From: Alphaproteobacteria bacterium
Lineage (GTDB): Bacteria; Pseudomonadota; Alphaproteobacteria; UBA8366
Length of the DNA: 64,000 nucleotides
Reading direction: 5' to 3'
Assembly: GCA_021774335.1 (NCBI GenBank)
Contig: JAJFJD010000059.1
Location: 1 to 64,000 of the forward strand
Shown: positions 52,748-61,397 of the stretch, piece by piece
Layout of the letters: every line of letters begins with the position of its first letter
Numbering within the stretch: position 1 is the stretch's first letter
Notes under the pieces: model-generated
Databases searched by the model: none
What the model was told of the DNA's origin: nothing
The model's input: only the letters and a program-made list of their open reading frames with translations
Position numbers and translations under genes: made by a program

Positions 52748-54073
52748 TTATGCGCCGTCGGCGTCATTCCCTTGATCAAGGATAACCCGGGGCCAGCGAA
52801 TGACAACCTCCGCGCCACCCCGATTATTAAAGGTCAAAAGAGCGCCGACACGCTCCAGAAGCGTCTGCGCGATGAATATGCCGAGCCCCATATGCTCTCC
52901 ATCGTCCGACCGGGTCGAAATAAACGGTTCGCCGATCGCAGACAAGACCGATGGAGGAAATCCAGCCCCATCGTCGTGCACAGTAACCCGTACTGCATCG
53001 CCATCCCAATATGATATTACGGTTACCTGACCGCCAGCGAACTGGACAGCATTCTGCATCAGCGTTCCCAGGCCGCCGAGAATTTCGGGACTGCGCGCAA
53101 CGATTGGCTCATCGCCGTCAGCCGCAGGGTCGGTGCGAAACTCCATCGCGATATCATCGGACTGATAGGGTTCGGCGGCGGCTTCCAGCAATTGCCGCAG
53201 CGGCAGGTGATCGAATGGCTCCGGGCCGCTTGCTTCGGGCGTCCGGGCCAGTCCGGCGAGGATTTCCCGGCAGCGTTCCGACTGGCTTAGCAGGAGATCG
53301 ACATCCTCTGCGATCGGGCTGTTGCGGGGCACCTCGCGCGATAGCTCCTTCGCCACCACGGCGATGGTGGCAAGCGGCGACCCCAACTCATGCGCCGCCG
53401 CGGCGACCAGGCCGCCCAGCGCCGTTAACCGCTGTTGGCGCAATAGCGAGGTTTGCGTCGCGGCAAGCGCTTCGGACATGCGCCGCGCTTCTTCGGAGAC
53501 CGACCATACATAGGTGGATATGAAAACCGAGGCCACCGCGAGCGCGGTCCAGATTCCCAGGATATAGACGGTCGGCAATTCCAGCGCGCCCGGCGACCAG
53601 GGCAGGGGCGTTCGGAAAAATGCCAGCACTGAAATGCTAACCATCGAAAGCGCCGTCAGCGCGACCGTCGACGTGCGCGACAGGATCGTCGCCGACACCA
53701 TGACCGGCGCGATGATCAGGATGGAGAATGGATTTTGCAGACCGCCCGTTACATAGAGCAGCGCGGCGAGCTGCAGAACGTCGAATCCCAGAAGCACCAC
53801 ACCCGCCCGGTCGTCGAGCCGCGCCCGGCCGGCGCCGCGCTGCGCCAGGATCAGGTTGGAGAGAACCAGCGTGGCAACGACCGCCAGACAGACCGGCAGC
53901 GGCAACGGGTAACCGAGCCCGAAATGCACCGCCAGAACAGTGATCGTCTGCCCGGCGGCGGCGACCCAACGAATCATAATCAGCGTTCGAAGCCGCAGCC
54001 GGTCGCCGCGCACGACGCCGAGTTGCGACATTCGCCCAGCCCGTTGCACCAGGGATTCAGGTTCGTTCGCCAT
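52748..54073 (-). CDS. regB: Redox-sensing histidine kinase RegB/ActS/PrrB
   Basis: 441 residues from the ATG at 54073. Six hydrophobic segments (about 30-190) include the ubiquinone-linked motif GGLQNPF at 110-116. The H-box ALGGLVAAAAHELGSPLATI gives His228; Cys268 in SQSERCREIL lies 40 residues later, the same spacing as H225/C265 in R. capsulatus RegB. The HATPase domain ends with GLGIFIAQTLLERVGA. Both known redox inputs are thus conserved. It is divergent from an ABC exporter. Confidence 0.95.
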   Translation of the reverse strand: MANEPESLVQRAGRMSQLGVVRGDRLRLRTLIMIRWVAAAGQTITVLAVHFGLGYPLPLPVCLAVVATLVLSNLILAQRGAGRARLDDRAGVVLLGFDVLQLAALLYVTGGLQNPFSILIIAPVMVSATILSRTSTVALTALSMVSISVLAFFRTPLPWSPGALELPTVYILGIWTALAVASVFISTYVWSVSEEARRMSEALAATQTSLLRQQRLTALGGLVAAAAHELGSPLATIAVVAKELSREVPRNSPIAEDVDLLLSQSERCREILAGLARTPEASGPEPFDHLPLRQLLEAAAEPYQSDDIAMEFRTDPAADGDEPIVARSPEILGGLGTLMQNAVQFAGGQVTVISYWDGDAVRVTVHDDGAGFPPSVLSAIGEPFISTRSDDGEHMGLGIFIAQTLLERVGALLTFNNRGGAEVVIRWPRVILDQGNDADGA

Positions 54074-54213
54074 GCATCTAAGGAGCAGGTCGAAGCCCCG
54101 TTTGCAACCCCTTGGTGGCCCCTTGTTGACAGTGCCGTCGGGCCTCCAACTCCCTTGCTTCGCCATCACGGCTGGCCCATATAGCTTCGATTCCGAGGAT
54201 ACCGGTAGCGGCC

Positions 54214-54999
54214 ATGCCCTCTGTCATCGACATTCGAAGCCTGACCAAACGGTTCGACGACGTTGCCGCCATCGACGGCATCGACTTCACCGTCGAGCCG
54301 GGCAGCATTACCGCCTTGCTCGGCGCAAACGGTGCGGGCAAGACGACGACCATCGCCATCCTGCTCGGACTATTGCTGCCGACATCCGGTTCCGTGCGCG
54401 TGCTGGGCGAGGACATGCTGCGCCACCGCTATCGCGTGCTCGGAAGAATGAATTTCTCATCGCCGTATTTCGATTTGCCGCAACGACTGACCGTCCGGCA
54501 GAACCTGTCGGTCTATGCCCGGCTCTACGGCGTCGGCGACATCGCCGGCCGCCTTTCCGAGTTGGCGCGCGATCTCGACCTCGTCGATCTGATGGAACGC
54601 CCCTTCCGCGGGCTATCCGCCGGGCAGAAGACCCGTGTCATGATCGCCAAATCGCTGGTCAACCGCCCGGACCTGCTGTTGCTGGATGAACCGACGGCAA
54701 GCCTCGACCCCGATTCGGCGGATTGGATCCGCGGTTATTTGGAGCGCTACCGCCAGGAGACCGGCGCGTCGATCCTGCTGGCCAGCCACAACATGGCTGA
54801 GGTCGAACGCCTCTGCGATGCGGTCCTGATGATGCGCGCGGGAAAGATCACCGACCGCGGCGCACCGCAGGAGCTGATCGAGCGCTACGGACGTGACACG
54901 TTGGAGGAGGTCTTCCTCGACATTGCGCGCGGCAAAGGACAAGGAGCGCCCGACAAAGGGCAGGGGACACACGACAAAGGGCGCGGGGCGGCGGCATGA
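54214..54999 (+). CDS. ABC-2 transporter ATP-binding protein
   Basis: 261 residues. Walker A is LLGANGAGKTTTIAILLGL, the signature FRGLSAGQKTRVMIAKSL, Walker B LLLLDEPTASLDPDSADW and the switch His in LASHNMAEVERL. The C-terminus is a repetitive hydrophilic tail (GKGQGAPDKGQGTHDKGRG) encoded by near-direct repeats. It is coupled to the permease gene by an ATGA overlap, giving a two-component exporter. The substrate is unknown. Confidence 0.93.
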   Translation: MPSVIDIRSLTKRFDDVAAIDGIDFTVEPGSITALLGANGAGKTTTIAILLGLLLPTSGSVRVLGEDMLRHRYRVLGRMNFSSPYFDLPQRLTVRQNLSVYARLYGVGDIAGRLSELARDLDLVDLMERPFRGLSAGQKTRVMIAKSLVNRPDLLLLDEPTASLDPDSADWIRGYLERYRQETGASILLASHNMAEVERLCDAVLMMRAGKITDRGAPQELIERYGRDTLEEVFLDIARGKGQGAPDKGQGTHDKGRGAAA

Positions 55000-55823
55000 G
55001 CGAGACAAGATATCCCGGCATGGGATTCGCCGCCGCGGCGCAGCGCGTTTTCGCTCTCGTGCTGCGCTATGCCTATCTGCTCAAGGGGTCATGGCCGCGC
55101 ATCTTGGAGCTCGCCTATTGGCCAAGTATCCAGATCGTCCTGTGGGGGTTCATCTCCAAGCATTTCACGGGAGAGGTTTCCGGCGCCGTCGAAGCGGCCG
55201 GCGCATTGCTGGCCGCGGTACTGCTCTGGGATATCCTGTTCCGCGGACAGCTCGGCTACGCGATCTCCTTCCTCGAAGAGATGTGGTCGCGCAATCTCGG
55301 CCAGCTCTTCGTCAGCCCGTTACGGCCGCATGAGATGATCATCGCGCTGACCACGATCAGCCTGATCCGCACGCTGATCGGCGTGCTGCCGGCGGCTTTG
55401 CTGACGATTCCGCTCTACGCCTTTTCGATCTTCGATCTCGGGCTGCCGTTGCTGGCGTTCTTCGTCAACCTGATGGTGACAAGTTGGGCTCTCGGCCTGA
55501 TGGTGACCGGGCTGCTGCTGCGGGTCGGGCTGGGCGCCGAGAGCGTCGTCTGGATGGTCATGTTTCTGATCGCACCGGTCAGCGCGATCTATTACCCGGT
55601 CAGCGTGTTGCCGGACTGGCTTCAGCCGGTTGCCTGGGCGTTGCCGACCGCGCATGTGTTCGAAGGCATGCGTGCCGTTCTGTTCGACGGCGTGTTTCGT
55701 CTCGACCTGCTGGCCGGTGCGATGCTGTTGAACCTGTTCTATTTCGTGCTCGGGGTGGTGATCTTCATGTGGAGTTTCCGGGTGGCACGGCAGCGCGGAT
55801 TGCTCCATCAAACCGGCGAGTAG
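54996..55823 (+). CDS. ABC-2 type transporter permease
   Basis: 275 residues with six predicted spans and the ABC-2 fold. The region GVLPAALLTIPLYAFSIFDL, AESVVWMVMFLIAPVSAIYY and LPDWLQPVAWALPTAHVFEG matches the ABC2_membrane family of NodJ/DrrB-type exporters. It follows its ATPase by a 4-nt overlap and is convergent with the CobT-like gene 4 nt away. The cargo is not indicated; lipids, polysaccharides and drugs are all exported by relatives. Confidence 0.92.
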   Translation: MSETRYPGMGFAAAAQRVFALVLRYAYLLKGSWPRILELAYWPSIQIVLWGFISKHFTGEVSGAVEAAGALLAAVLLWDILFRGQLGYAISFLEEMWSRNLGQLFVSPLRPHEMIIALTTISLIRTLIGVLPAALLTIPLYAFSIFDLGLPLLAFFVNLMVTSWALGLMVTGLLLRVGLGAESVVWMVMFLIAPVSAIYYPVSVLPDWLQPVAWALPTAHVFEGMRAVLFDGVFRLDLLAGAMLLNLFYFVLGVVIFMWSFRVARQRGLLHQTGE

Positions 55824-55826
55824 CGC

Positions 55827-56678
55827 CTAGTCCGTCGGCGGTGTTTCGGGGGCCGGGCTCACAATAGACAAGCCGGTCTGGCTCGCGACCGCGCCCCGCA
55901 GAACCGGCAAAGCGATCAACCCGCCACAGCCCAGGGGCGGCGCAATGCCGAAATCCGCGACCGGCGCCTTGCCAATTCGCTCCAACAGGCCCGCATGGCC
56001 CCCACCCGGGTCGAGCGGTCCGACCAGGCAATGATCCAGGGCGCGCTCATCCATTCGATGAAGCACCGCACCCGCCGCCGCCGCCGCGATCCCGTCCAAC
56101 ATCACCGGCACCCGGGCGATGCGGGCGGCGATAACCGCGCCCGCCATCCCCGCCAGCGCATGCCCGCCAAGCCGCCGCAACACGTCCAAGGGGTCGCCGC
56201 TATCGGCGAACACCGCGTCCGCCAACGCCAGCCCCGCCGCGTCGACGCCGGGTCCGACGCCGGCGACGCATAGCAAATCGAGACCGTCTTCCACCGCCAT
56301 CATGCCGTAGGCCATCGCGGTGGCGCAGGCAGCGTCGTCCAAATCGGGCGCCGGACCGGCCGCCATTTCATAGAGCCGCAGGTCGACATCGAATTCCTGA
56401 CACAGCCGCAGCACCGGCGCATCGGCGTTCTGAATGTCCGCCGCGATGGTTTCGGCCATGCCGGCCGAGGCATCGTCATAGCAGCCGAGATAGAGCGCGG
56501 CGCGGGGACGCGCCAGCGACGGCACGGCGCGCGCCTGCCAGCTGGACAACCAGGCATACAGCGTTTGAAACAGGTCGGGATCGTCCGGCAATGTCGCGGG
56601 CAACGGCGCCGCATCCGGCATGCCGTGAAGCAGGCTTCTGATTTCCCCCAGGGAAGCGCCCGGCGCGGTTTCGGTCAT
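55827..56678 (-). CDS. CobT-like protein (nicotinate-nucleotide-DMB phosphoribosyltransferase homologue) lacking the usual catalytic Glu
   Basis: 283 residues, about 60 shorter than CobT. The C-terminal half is clearly homologous: DPLDVLRRLGGHALAGMAGA, ARVPVMLDGIAAAAAGAV, ALDHCLVGPL and GHAGLLERIGKAPVADFG. Canonical CobT then has GEGSGA, whose Glu is the catalytic base in the Salmonella enzyme; here the segment is APPLGCGGLIAL, with Leu at that place. The N-terminal half is divergent. It may be regulatory, use another substrate, or be inactive. It is divergent from a CobC-like phosphatase. Confidence 0.8.
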   Translation of the reverse strand: MTETAPGASLGEIRSLLHGMPDAAPLPATLPDDPDLFQTLYAWLSSWQARAVPSLARPRAALYLGCYDDASAGMAETIAADIQNADAPVLRLCQEFDVDLRLYEMAAGPAPDLDDAACATAMAYGMMAVEDGLDLLCVAGVGPGVDAAGLALADAVFADSGDPLDVLRRLGGHALAGMAGAVIAARIARVPVMLDGIAAAAAGAVLHRMDERALDHCLVGPLDPGGGHAGLLERIGKAPVADFGIAPPLGCGGLIALPVLRGAVASQTGLSIVSPAPETPPTD

Positions 56679-56825
56679 TGGCTCATCACCCTTTGCGGCC
56701 CGGTTTGGCGCGGCATACTGCCGGGCGCGGGCATCGCGTTCAACAAACTATCATCATCCGCCCTGTTGGCGCGGGCGGGTGCGGCGATTATAAGAAGATC
56801 GAACCAACCCGGAAGACAACCCATC

Positions 56826-57476
56826 ATGAGCACGACAGAGACACGGTGGTGGTGGATCCGCCACGCGCCCGTTATCGGCGACGAGGGCCGGATCTATGGC
56901 CAGACCGACTTGCACGCGGATTGTTCGGACGATGCGCTGTTCGCCGCCGTCGCCGACTACCTGCCGAATGACGCGGTACATATCTCGAGCGACCTCAACC
57001 GCACCCAGCAAACCGCGGCGGCCATCCTGAAAGCCGGATCACCGCTGCCCGAACCAACCCTCGACCCGGCGATGCGCGAACAGCATTTCGGCGATTGGCA
57101 GGGCGAACCGCGCGACGAATTCGCCGCCCGGCGCAACCGCACCTTCCGGCAGATGTGGTTGTCGGCCGCGCAGGAACGCATGCCCGGCGGCGAGAGCTTT
57201 GCCGACGTCTACGCGCGGGTCACCCCGGCGGTGGAACGCTGGAATGCCGATCATCTGGGAAAGGACATCGTTTGCGTTGCCCACGGCGGCACGATCCGGA
57301 CCGCGCTGGCTTTGGCCCTGTCGCTGGACCATACCAAACCCGACCTGGAGAAAGTCTTTCCGTTCACGATCCGTAACTGTTCTGTCACCCGCATCGACCA
57401 TGTCTGCGACCCCGCGGACGGTGGCGCGGAAAAGGGAATATGGCGGGTCGGCGTCGTGAATTGGCTGCCGTCCTAA
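56826..57476 (+). CDS. CobC-like histidine phosphatase (alpha-ribazole phosphatase family)
   Basis: 216 residues from the ATG at 56826. The phosphohistidine loop is WWWIRHAPVIGDEGRIYGQ and the second catalytic His is in CVAHGGTIRTAL; LDPAMREQHFGDWQGEPRDE is the branch's acid motif. CobC dephosphorylates alpha-ribazole phosphate made by CobT, which fits the divergent CobT-like neighbour. Other phosphoglycerate-mutase-fold functions remain possible. Confidence 0.85.
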   Translation: MSTTETRWWWIRHAPVIGDEGRIYGQTDLHADCSDDALFAAVADYLPNDAVHISSDLNRTQQTAAAILKAGSPLPEPTLDPAMREQHFGDWQGEPRDEFAARRNRTFRQMWLSAAQERMPGGESFADVYARVTPAVERWNADHLGKDIVCVAHGGTIRTALALALSLDHTKPDLEKVFPFTIRNCSVTRIDHVCDPADGGAEKGIWRVGVVNWLPS

Positions 57477-57533
57477 CGCTGGCGATCCGCCCGACCCGCT
57501 GCTAGGGTTGCGCCAAACCAGGAATTGGAACTC

Positions 57534-58055
57534 ATGGACGGGCAACTTATTACCCTTCTTGTCGGCGGCATTCTGCTGACAGCGTTTTTCTTTCTCTATA
57601 AATCCAATACCAAGACCGCGGATCGCATCGCCGGCCCGAAACGGCGCGTATCCTATGAATGTGTCGTGACGCCGGCGCATCAGGCGGATGAGGAACTGTC
57701 CCAGCATTTCCCGGAATTGAGCGACCACCCGTCACACGACGGTATCGAGCTTATTCGCCTTGGCGTGTTCAACTGGGGCGAACTGGAGCTTGAGGTCGAC
57801 CATATCCAGGAACCGATCACGGTACGGTTTGCGCAAAGCACCGAGATCCTGTCCATCACCCCTGGCGAAACCTTCAAGACCGAGCTGGATATGCCGGAAC
57901 CACCGCAAGCCGCCGGCAACGTCCTGACCTTCCCCGCCTTCGCCATCGCGTCGCGCGGCACGATTATCTTCAATGTCATGGTGCGCGGCGCCGGCGAACC
58001 GGCCAGCGTGACCGGACTAATCGAAGGATGCGGGGAAATCCGCCGTCTGGGGTGA
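57534..58055 (+). CDS. Membrane-anchored protein of unknown function
   Basis: 173 residues from the ATG at 57534, with AGGA 10 nt upstream. One N-terminal span (LITLLVGGILLTAFFFLY) precedes a soluble beta-rich domain with HDGIELIRLGVFNWGELELE, HIQEPITVRFAQSTEIL and a Gly-rich strand ending. No catalytic residues stand out and I do not recognise the family. It lies 57 nt after the CobC-like gene in the same direction. Confidence 0.7.
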   Translation: MDGQLITLLVGGILLTAFFFLYKSNTKTADRIAGPKRRVSYECVVTPAHQADEELSQHFPELSDHPSHDGIELIRLGVFNWGELELEVDHIQEPITVRFAQSTEILSITPGETFKTELDMPEPPQAAGNVLTFPAFAIASRGTIIFNVMVRGAGEPASVTGLIEGCGEIRRLG

Positions 58056-58070
58056 TCGCCGCCTGTAACG

Positions 58071-58274
58071 CTAGAACAGGCACAACAGCGCGTAGCACAC
58101 GCCGAAAACCCGGTCCGCCAGCAGATAGAGAAATACGTCCAACAGGAACCCGAGTGCCAGAATCGGCAGCGCTACGTATAATCCAAGATACGCCCAGGCC
58201 CATCGCGTGAGACGGGGACCGGGCAGATCGACGCCCCGAACAGCGGCGTCCTTTTTGCGGCGGAGGTGCAACAT
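58071..58274 (-). CDS. Small membrane protein (hypothetical)
   Basis: 67 residues with a basic N-terminus (LHLRRKKDAAV) and two hydrophobic stretches, WAYLGLYVALPILALGFLL and YLLADRVFGVCYALLCLF, typical of real small membrane proteins rather than GC shadow frames. Its ATG at 58274 is 3 nt from the probable TTG start of the divergent FemAB-like gene, so their ribosome sites would lie inside each other. Existence is likely but not certain. Confidence 0.5.
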   Translation of the reverse strand: MLHLRRKKDAAVRGVDLPGPRLTRWAWAYLGLYVALPILALGFLLDVFLYLLADRVFGVCYALLCLF

Positions 58275-58277
58275 CCT

Positions 58278-59264
58278 TTGACCATTCTATCAGCCCGCGG
58301 CGTGGATCGTCACCGGTCCGCGCAATCCGCCGAGATCACGTGGGATGCCTGCAGGAAGGACGACTGGAACGACCTGATCGACGCCGCCCCCGACGCCGCA
58401 TTCGAACAGACCTGGATGTATGGCGAGGCCTACGCCGCGTCGTCGCCCGCTGCCGTAGTGCGCCGCGCCGTCTTGGCGGCGGACGGCGCCCCGGTCGCCC
58501 TGGCACAGGTCTTCACCCGCCGAATTGGCCCGGTCGTGACCGTCGCCCAACTGTTGCGCGGCCCCGTCCTGTTGCGCCAGGACGCGATCGAGCCCGACCT
58601 TTCCGCGTCGGTCATGCTGCTTCGCTCGGCATTGCGGCAGGACGGGCGAAGTTTGTTTTTCTGGACCCCGGATGCGCTTGACCCTTCGGCAGTGACCGCG
58701 ACCGCCCGCGCCCATCGTATGCGCCCTGTGATGACCGGCCATAGTTCGGCGCAGGTCGACCTGACGCGGGCTACGGACGACTTGCGGCGGGGGCTCCATG
58801 TCAAATGGCGCAACGCCCTGACGCAAGCGGAGGCCGGGCCGCTCCGCATCGAGGCGAAGGGCGGGCGCCGGGCCGCGGCTTGGCTTCTCGAACGCTATGG
58901 CACGTTGCGGCGCTCCCGCCGCTTCGGCGGTCCCAGCGCCGAAATGCTGAGTGCCGTGATCGACGGAATCCCCAAACACGAAACCGTCCTGCTGCGCGCG
59001 ATCGCGGAGGGTGAGGCCGTTGGCGGCGCACTTTTCCTGCAACACGGCCGCAATGCGTCTTACATGATCGGATGGACCGATCCGGCGGCGCGCGCCCTGA
59101 ACGCCGGTACCTTATTGTTGTGGAAGGGCATTTCAACGCTAAAGGAACGCGGCATTGCATCGCTCGACCTCGGCGGGATCGACACGCATGATGCCCCCGG
59201 AATCGCCCGTTTCAAGCTCGGTGTCGGCGGCGACCCCTATACGCTGCCCGGCACGTTCCTATAG
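58278..59264 (+). CDS. FemAB/GNAT-like acyltransferase
   Basis: About 328 residues. A TTG at 58278 has GGAGG (58262-58266) upstream with an 11-nt spacer; a GTG at 58266 would overlap that site. The domain is the double-GNAT FemAB type: AFEQTWMYGEAYAASSP, KWRNALTQAEAGPLRIEAKG, GGALFLQHGRNASYMIGWTD and SLDLGGIDTHDAPGIARFK. Members add amino acids to peptidoglycan or act in exopolysaccharide pathways. The substrate is unknown. Confidence 0.82.
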   Translation: MTILSARGVDRHRSAQSAEITWDACRKDDWNDLIDAAPDAAFEQTWMYGEAYAASSPAAVVRRAVLAADGAPVALAQVFTRRIGPVVTVAQLLRGPVLLRQDAIEPDLSASVMLLRSALRQDGRSLFFWTPDALDPSAVTATARAHRMRPVMTGHSSAQVDLTRATDDLRRGLHVKWRNALTQAEAGPLRIEAKGGRRAAAWLLERYGTLRRSRRFGGPSAEMLSAVIDGIPKHETVLLRAIAEGEAVGGALFLQHGRNASYMIGWTDPAARALNAGTLLLWKGISTLKERGIASLDLGGIDTHDAPGIARFKLGVGGDPYTLPGTFL

Positions 59265-59381
59265 GCCCATCGCCCCATCGTGATGCATGGTCCCTTGAAT
59301 GGCGGCATCGCGATAGATATGTAGGGCATGGTATGACGCGCTAACCAGTTTCACGATGTTCATTAGAACGGGAGCCGCCCC

Positions 59382-60080
59382 ATGATTCGCCCCACGATTC
59401 GATTGACTGCCAGCCTCTGCGCCGTGATCGCCCTCGTCGCGGTATCCGCGACCAGCCCGGCGAGTGCTGGACCCGATCAGGAATCGATTGTCGAGCAGGC
59501 ACGCCACTCGGTACAGCGCGTCGCGCGCCACACCGACATCGGCCCGACGATGCGCAGCTTGCTGAAAAAGGCCAAAGCGGTCGTCATCTTCCCGGCAATC
59601 CTCAAAGGCGCTTTCTTCGTCGGCGCAGAAGGCGGCAGCGGTGTCCTGCTGACGAAGGGCAAGAGCGGCCAATGGAGCTATCCCGCTTTCTACACGATGG
59701 GCGGCGCCAGCTTCGGCCTGCAGATCGGCGGCCAATCATCCGAAGTCGTACTGCTGATCATGACCAGCAAGGGCATCAATTCGATCATCGACAACAAGGT
59801 TAAGCTGGGTGGTGATGTCAGCGTCGCCGTCGGACCGATCGGCCTGGGCGCCGAGGCTTCGACGACCACCAACCTGCGGGCGGACATCTACAGCTTCTCG
59901 CAAAACGCGGGCGCCTATATTGGGGCCAGTGTCGAAGGATCGGTCATCCAGGGCCGGCAGAGCTGGAACGCCGATTACTACAAGAGCGAGAACGCCACAG
60001 CGAAGGCGATTGTGCTCAACGGCAAATACATCAACGTCCACGCCGATCCGCTTCGCAAGGCGTTGACCGAAATCAAGTAA
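59382..60080 (+). CDS. Exported SYLF domain lipid-binding protein
   Basis: 232 residues with a signal peptide (about 1-29, ending SPASA). The SYLF domain is indicated by LLKKAKAVVIFPAILKGAFF, GEGGSG-like EGGSGVLLTK, the FGLQIGGQSSEVVLLIM strand and GAEASTTTNLRADIYSFSQN. Eukaryotic and bacterial SYLF proteins bind phosphoinositides or lipids. The export signal indicates a periplasmic place. It is followed 33 nt later by a DUF429-like gene. Confidence 0.9.
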   Translation: MIRPTIRLTASLCAVIALVAVSATSPASAGPDQESIVEQARHSVQRVARHTDIGPTMRSLLKKAKAVVIFPAILKGAFFVGAEGGSGVLLTKGKSGQWSYPAFYTMGGASFGLQIGGQSSEVVLLIMTSKGINSIIDNKVKLGGDVSVAVGPIGLGAEASTTTNLRADIYSFSQNAGAYIGASVEGSVIQGRQSWNADYYKSENATAKAIVLNGKYINVHADPLRKALTEIK

Positions 60081-60113
60081 CAGCCGCAGTCGCGGGGAAG
60101 CCGGCGGACGGCG

Positions 60114-61004
60114 ATGGCGCTTTTCGATGCCTACGTCATGGTCGACTGGAGCGGGGCGGCAACGCCGCGCCGTGGCAAAGACAGCATCTGGTATGCGGTG
60201 CTGCTGCGCGACGGCGCTGAAACCCGGCAAACGGCTCTCGAAAATCCATCGACCCGGCAACAGGCAACCGAGGACCTGTGCGACCGGCTGGCCGCTCTCG
60301 TTGCCGACGGCCGCCGCGTGCTCGCCGGCTTCGATTTTCCCTTCGGCTATCCCTGCGGGACGGCGGACCGACTCGGGATTAAGGGCCTGCGCTGGCGGCA
60401 TATGTGGCAGTTGCTGGACGACGGGCTGAACGACGCGCCCGACAATGCGAACAACCGCTTCGACCTGGCGGAATCGCTAAACCAGCGGATCAGCGGCGAC
60501 GCCTTTCCCTTCTGGGGAAACGTCCGGGAAGAACGCCGTCCGTACCTGGTCCGCCGCAACCGGCGGCCGCATGAAACGACGGATCTGGCGGAACGGCGGC
60601 TTTGCGATCTGCGGCTGCCATCGACCCAGCCGGTCTGGAAGCTCGCCGGCGCGGGGTCGGTCGGCAGCCAGACGCTGACCGGCATTCCCCGGGTCTGGCA
60701 AATCCGCCGCGACCCCCGCCTCGCCACGGTGACGCATATATGGCCGTTCGAAACCGGCCTTGGATACGACCCGCGGCCGCGGCTGCAACTGGCCGAGATT
60801 TATCCATCGCAAATCCCCGTCCCGGCGCTGGCCGGTCTGCCGAAAGACGCCGCGCAGGTCACTGCGATCACCGCGCATTTGGCCCGACTCGATGCGGAAG
60901 ACCGCATGGAAAGCACGCTCGCCGGGGACCCGGACCTGACCGCATCCCAACGGGATTGCGTTGAAACTGAAGAGGCCTGGATTCTCGGCGCTTTAGGGTC
61001 TTGA
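60114..61004 (+). CDS. DUF429-like protein (RNase H-fold; often mislabelled CbiG)
   Basis: 296 residues. The start FDAYVMVDWSGAATPRRGKDSI and the strand LAGFDFPFGYPCGTADRLG suit the DUF429/RNase H-like family, with two Asp of the expected acidic site. HIWPFETGLGYD supplies a later Glu. Homologues in alphaproteobacteria are annotated cobalamin biosynthesis CbiG without basis that I know. It may be a nuclease-like enzyme. Confidence in family is fair, in function low. Confidence 0.72.
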   Translation: MALFDAYVMVDWSGAATPRRGKDSIWYAVLLRDGAETRQTALENPSTRQQATEDLCDRLAALVADGRRVLAGFDFPFGYPCGTADRLGIKGLRWRHMWQLLDDGLNDAPDNANNRFDLAESLNQRISGDAFPFWGNVREERRPYLVRRNRRPHETTDLAERRLCDLRLPSTQPVWKLAGAGSVGSQTLTGIPRVWQIRRDPRLATVTHIWPFETGLGYDPRPRLQLAEIYPSQIPVPALAGLPKDAAQVTAITAHLARLDAEDRMESTLAGDPDLTASQRDCVETEEAWILGALGS

Positions 61005-61035
61005 CAGGCTGCAGCATTCGACGGAATACACCGCG

Positions 61036-61383
61036 ATGAAAGACTTTCGCGAGCTAGACGTCCTCCACGCGGCGCATGACCTGGTTGTGGAGATTCACGA
61101 TATCAGCCAATCCTTTTCGAACGACGACGATTTCGCCGTCGGCCGCTCGATCGCGCGCACCGCGTTGGCGATCCCCCGCAGCATCGTTCATGGATGCGGC
61201 CGGGGCGGCGACCCCGAATTGGCGCAAGGCATCGAAACCGCCGCCGGATATACCTGCGAACTCGAATATCTTGTCCTGCTGGCCGGGGAAATCGGGCTGA
61301 TCGACGAAGAGACGCTGGAAGAGCTCGCAGGGTCGCTCGGCGATTTCAAGAAACGGCTGACCGACGAGTTGGCGGAACTCTGA
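61036..61383 (+). CDS. Four-helix bundle protein (23S rRNA IVS-like family)
   Basis: 115 residues, all helical. MKDFRELDVLHAAHDLVVEI, the RSIARTALAIPRSIVHGCGR segment and ELEYLVLLAGEIGLID match the S23/IVS four-helix bundle family. Members are encoded in intervening sequences of 23S rRNA genes or free in chromosomes. No rRNA is near here. Function is unknown. Confidence 0.85.
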   Translation: MKDFRELDVLHAAHDLVVEIHDISQSFSNDDDFAVGRSIARTALAIPRSIVHGCGRGGDPELAQGIETAAGYTCELEYLVLLAGEIGLIDEETLEELAGSLGDFKKRLTDELAEL

Positions 61384-61397
61384 CGCAAGGTTCCCGT

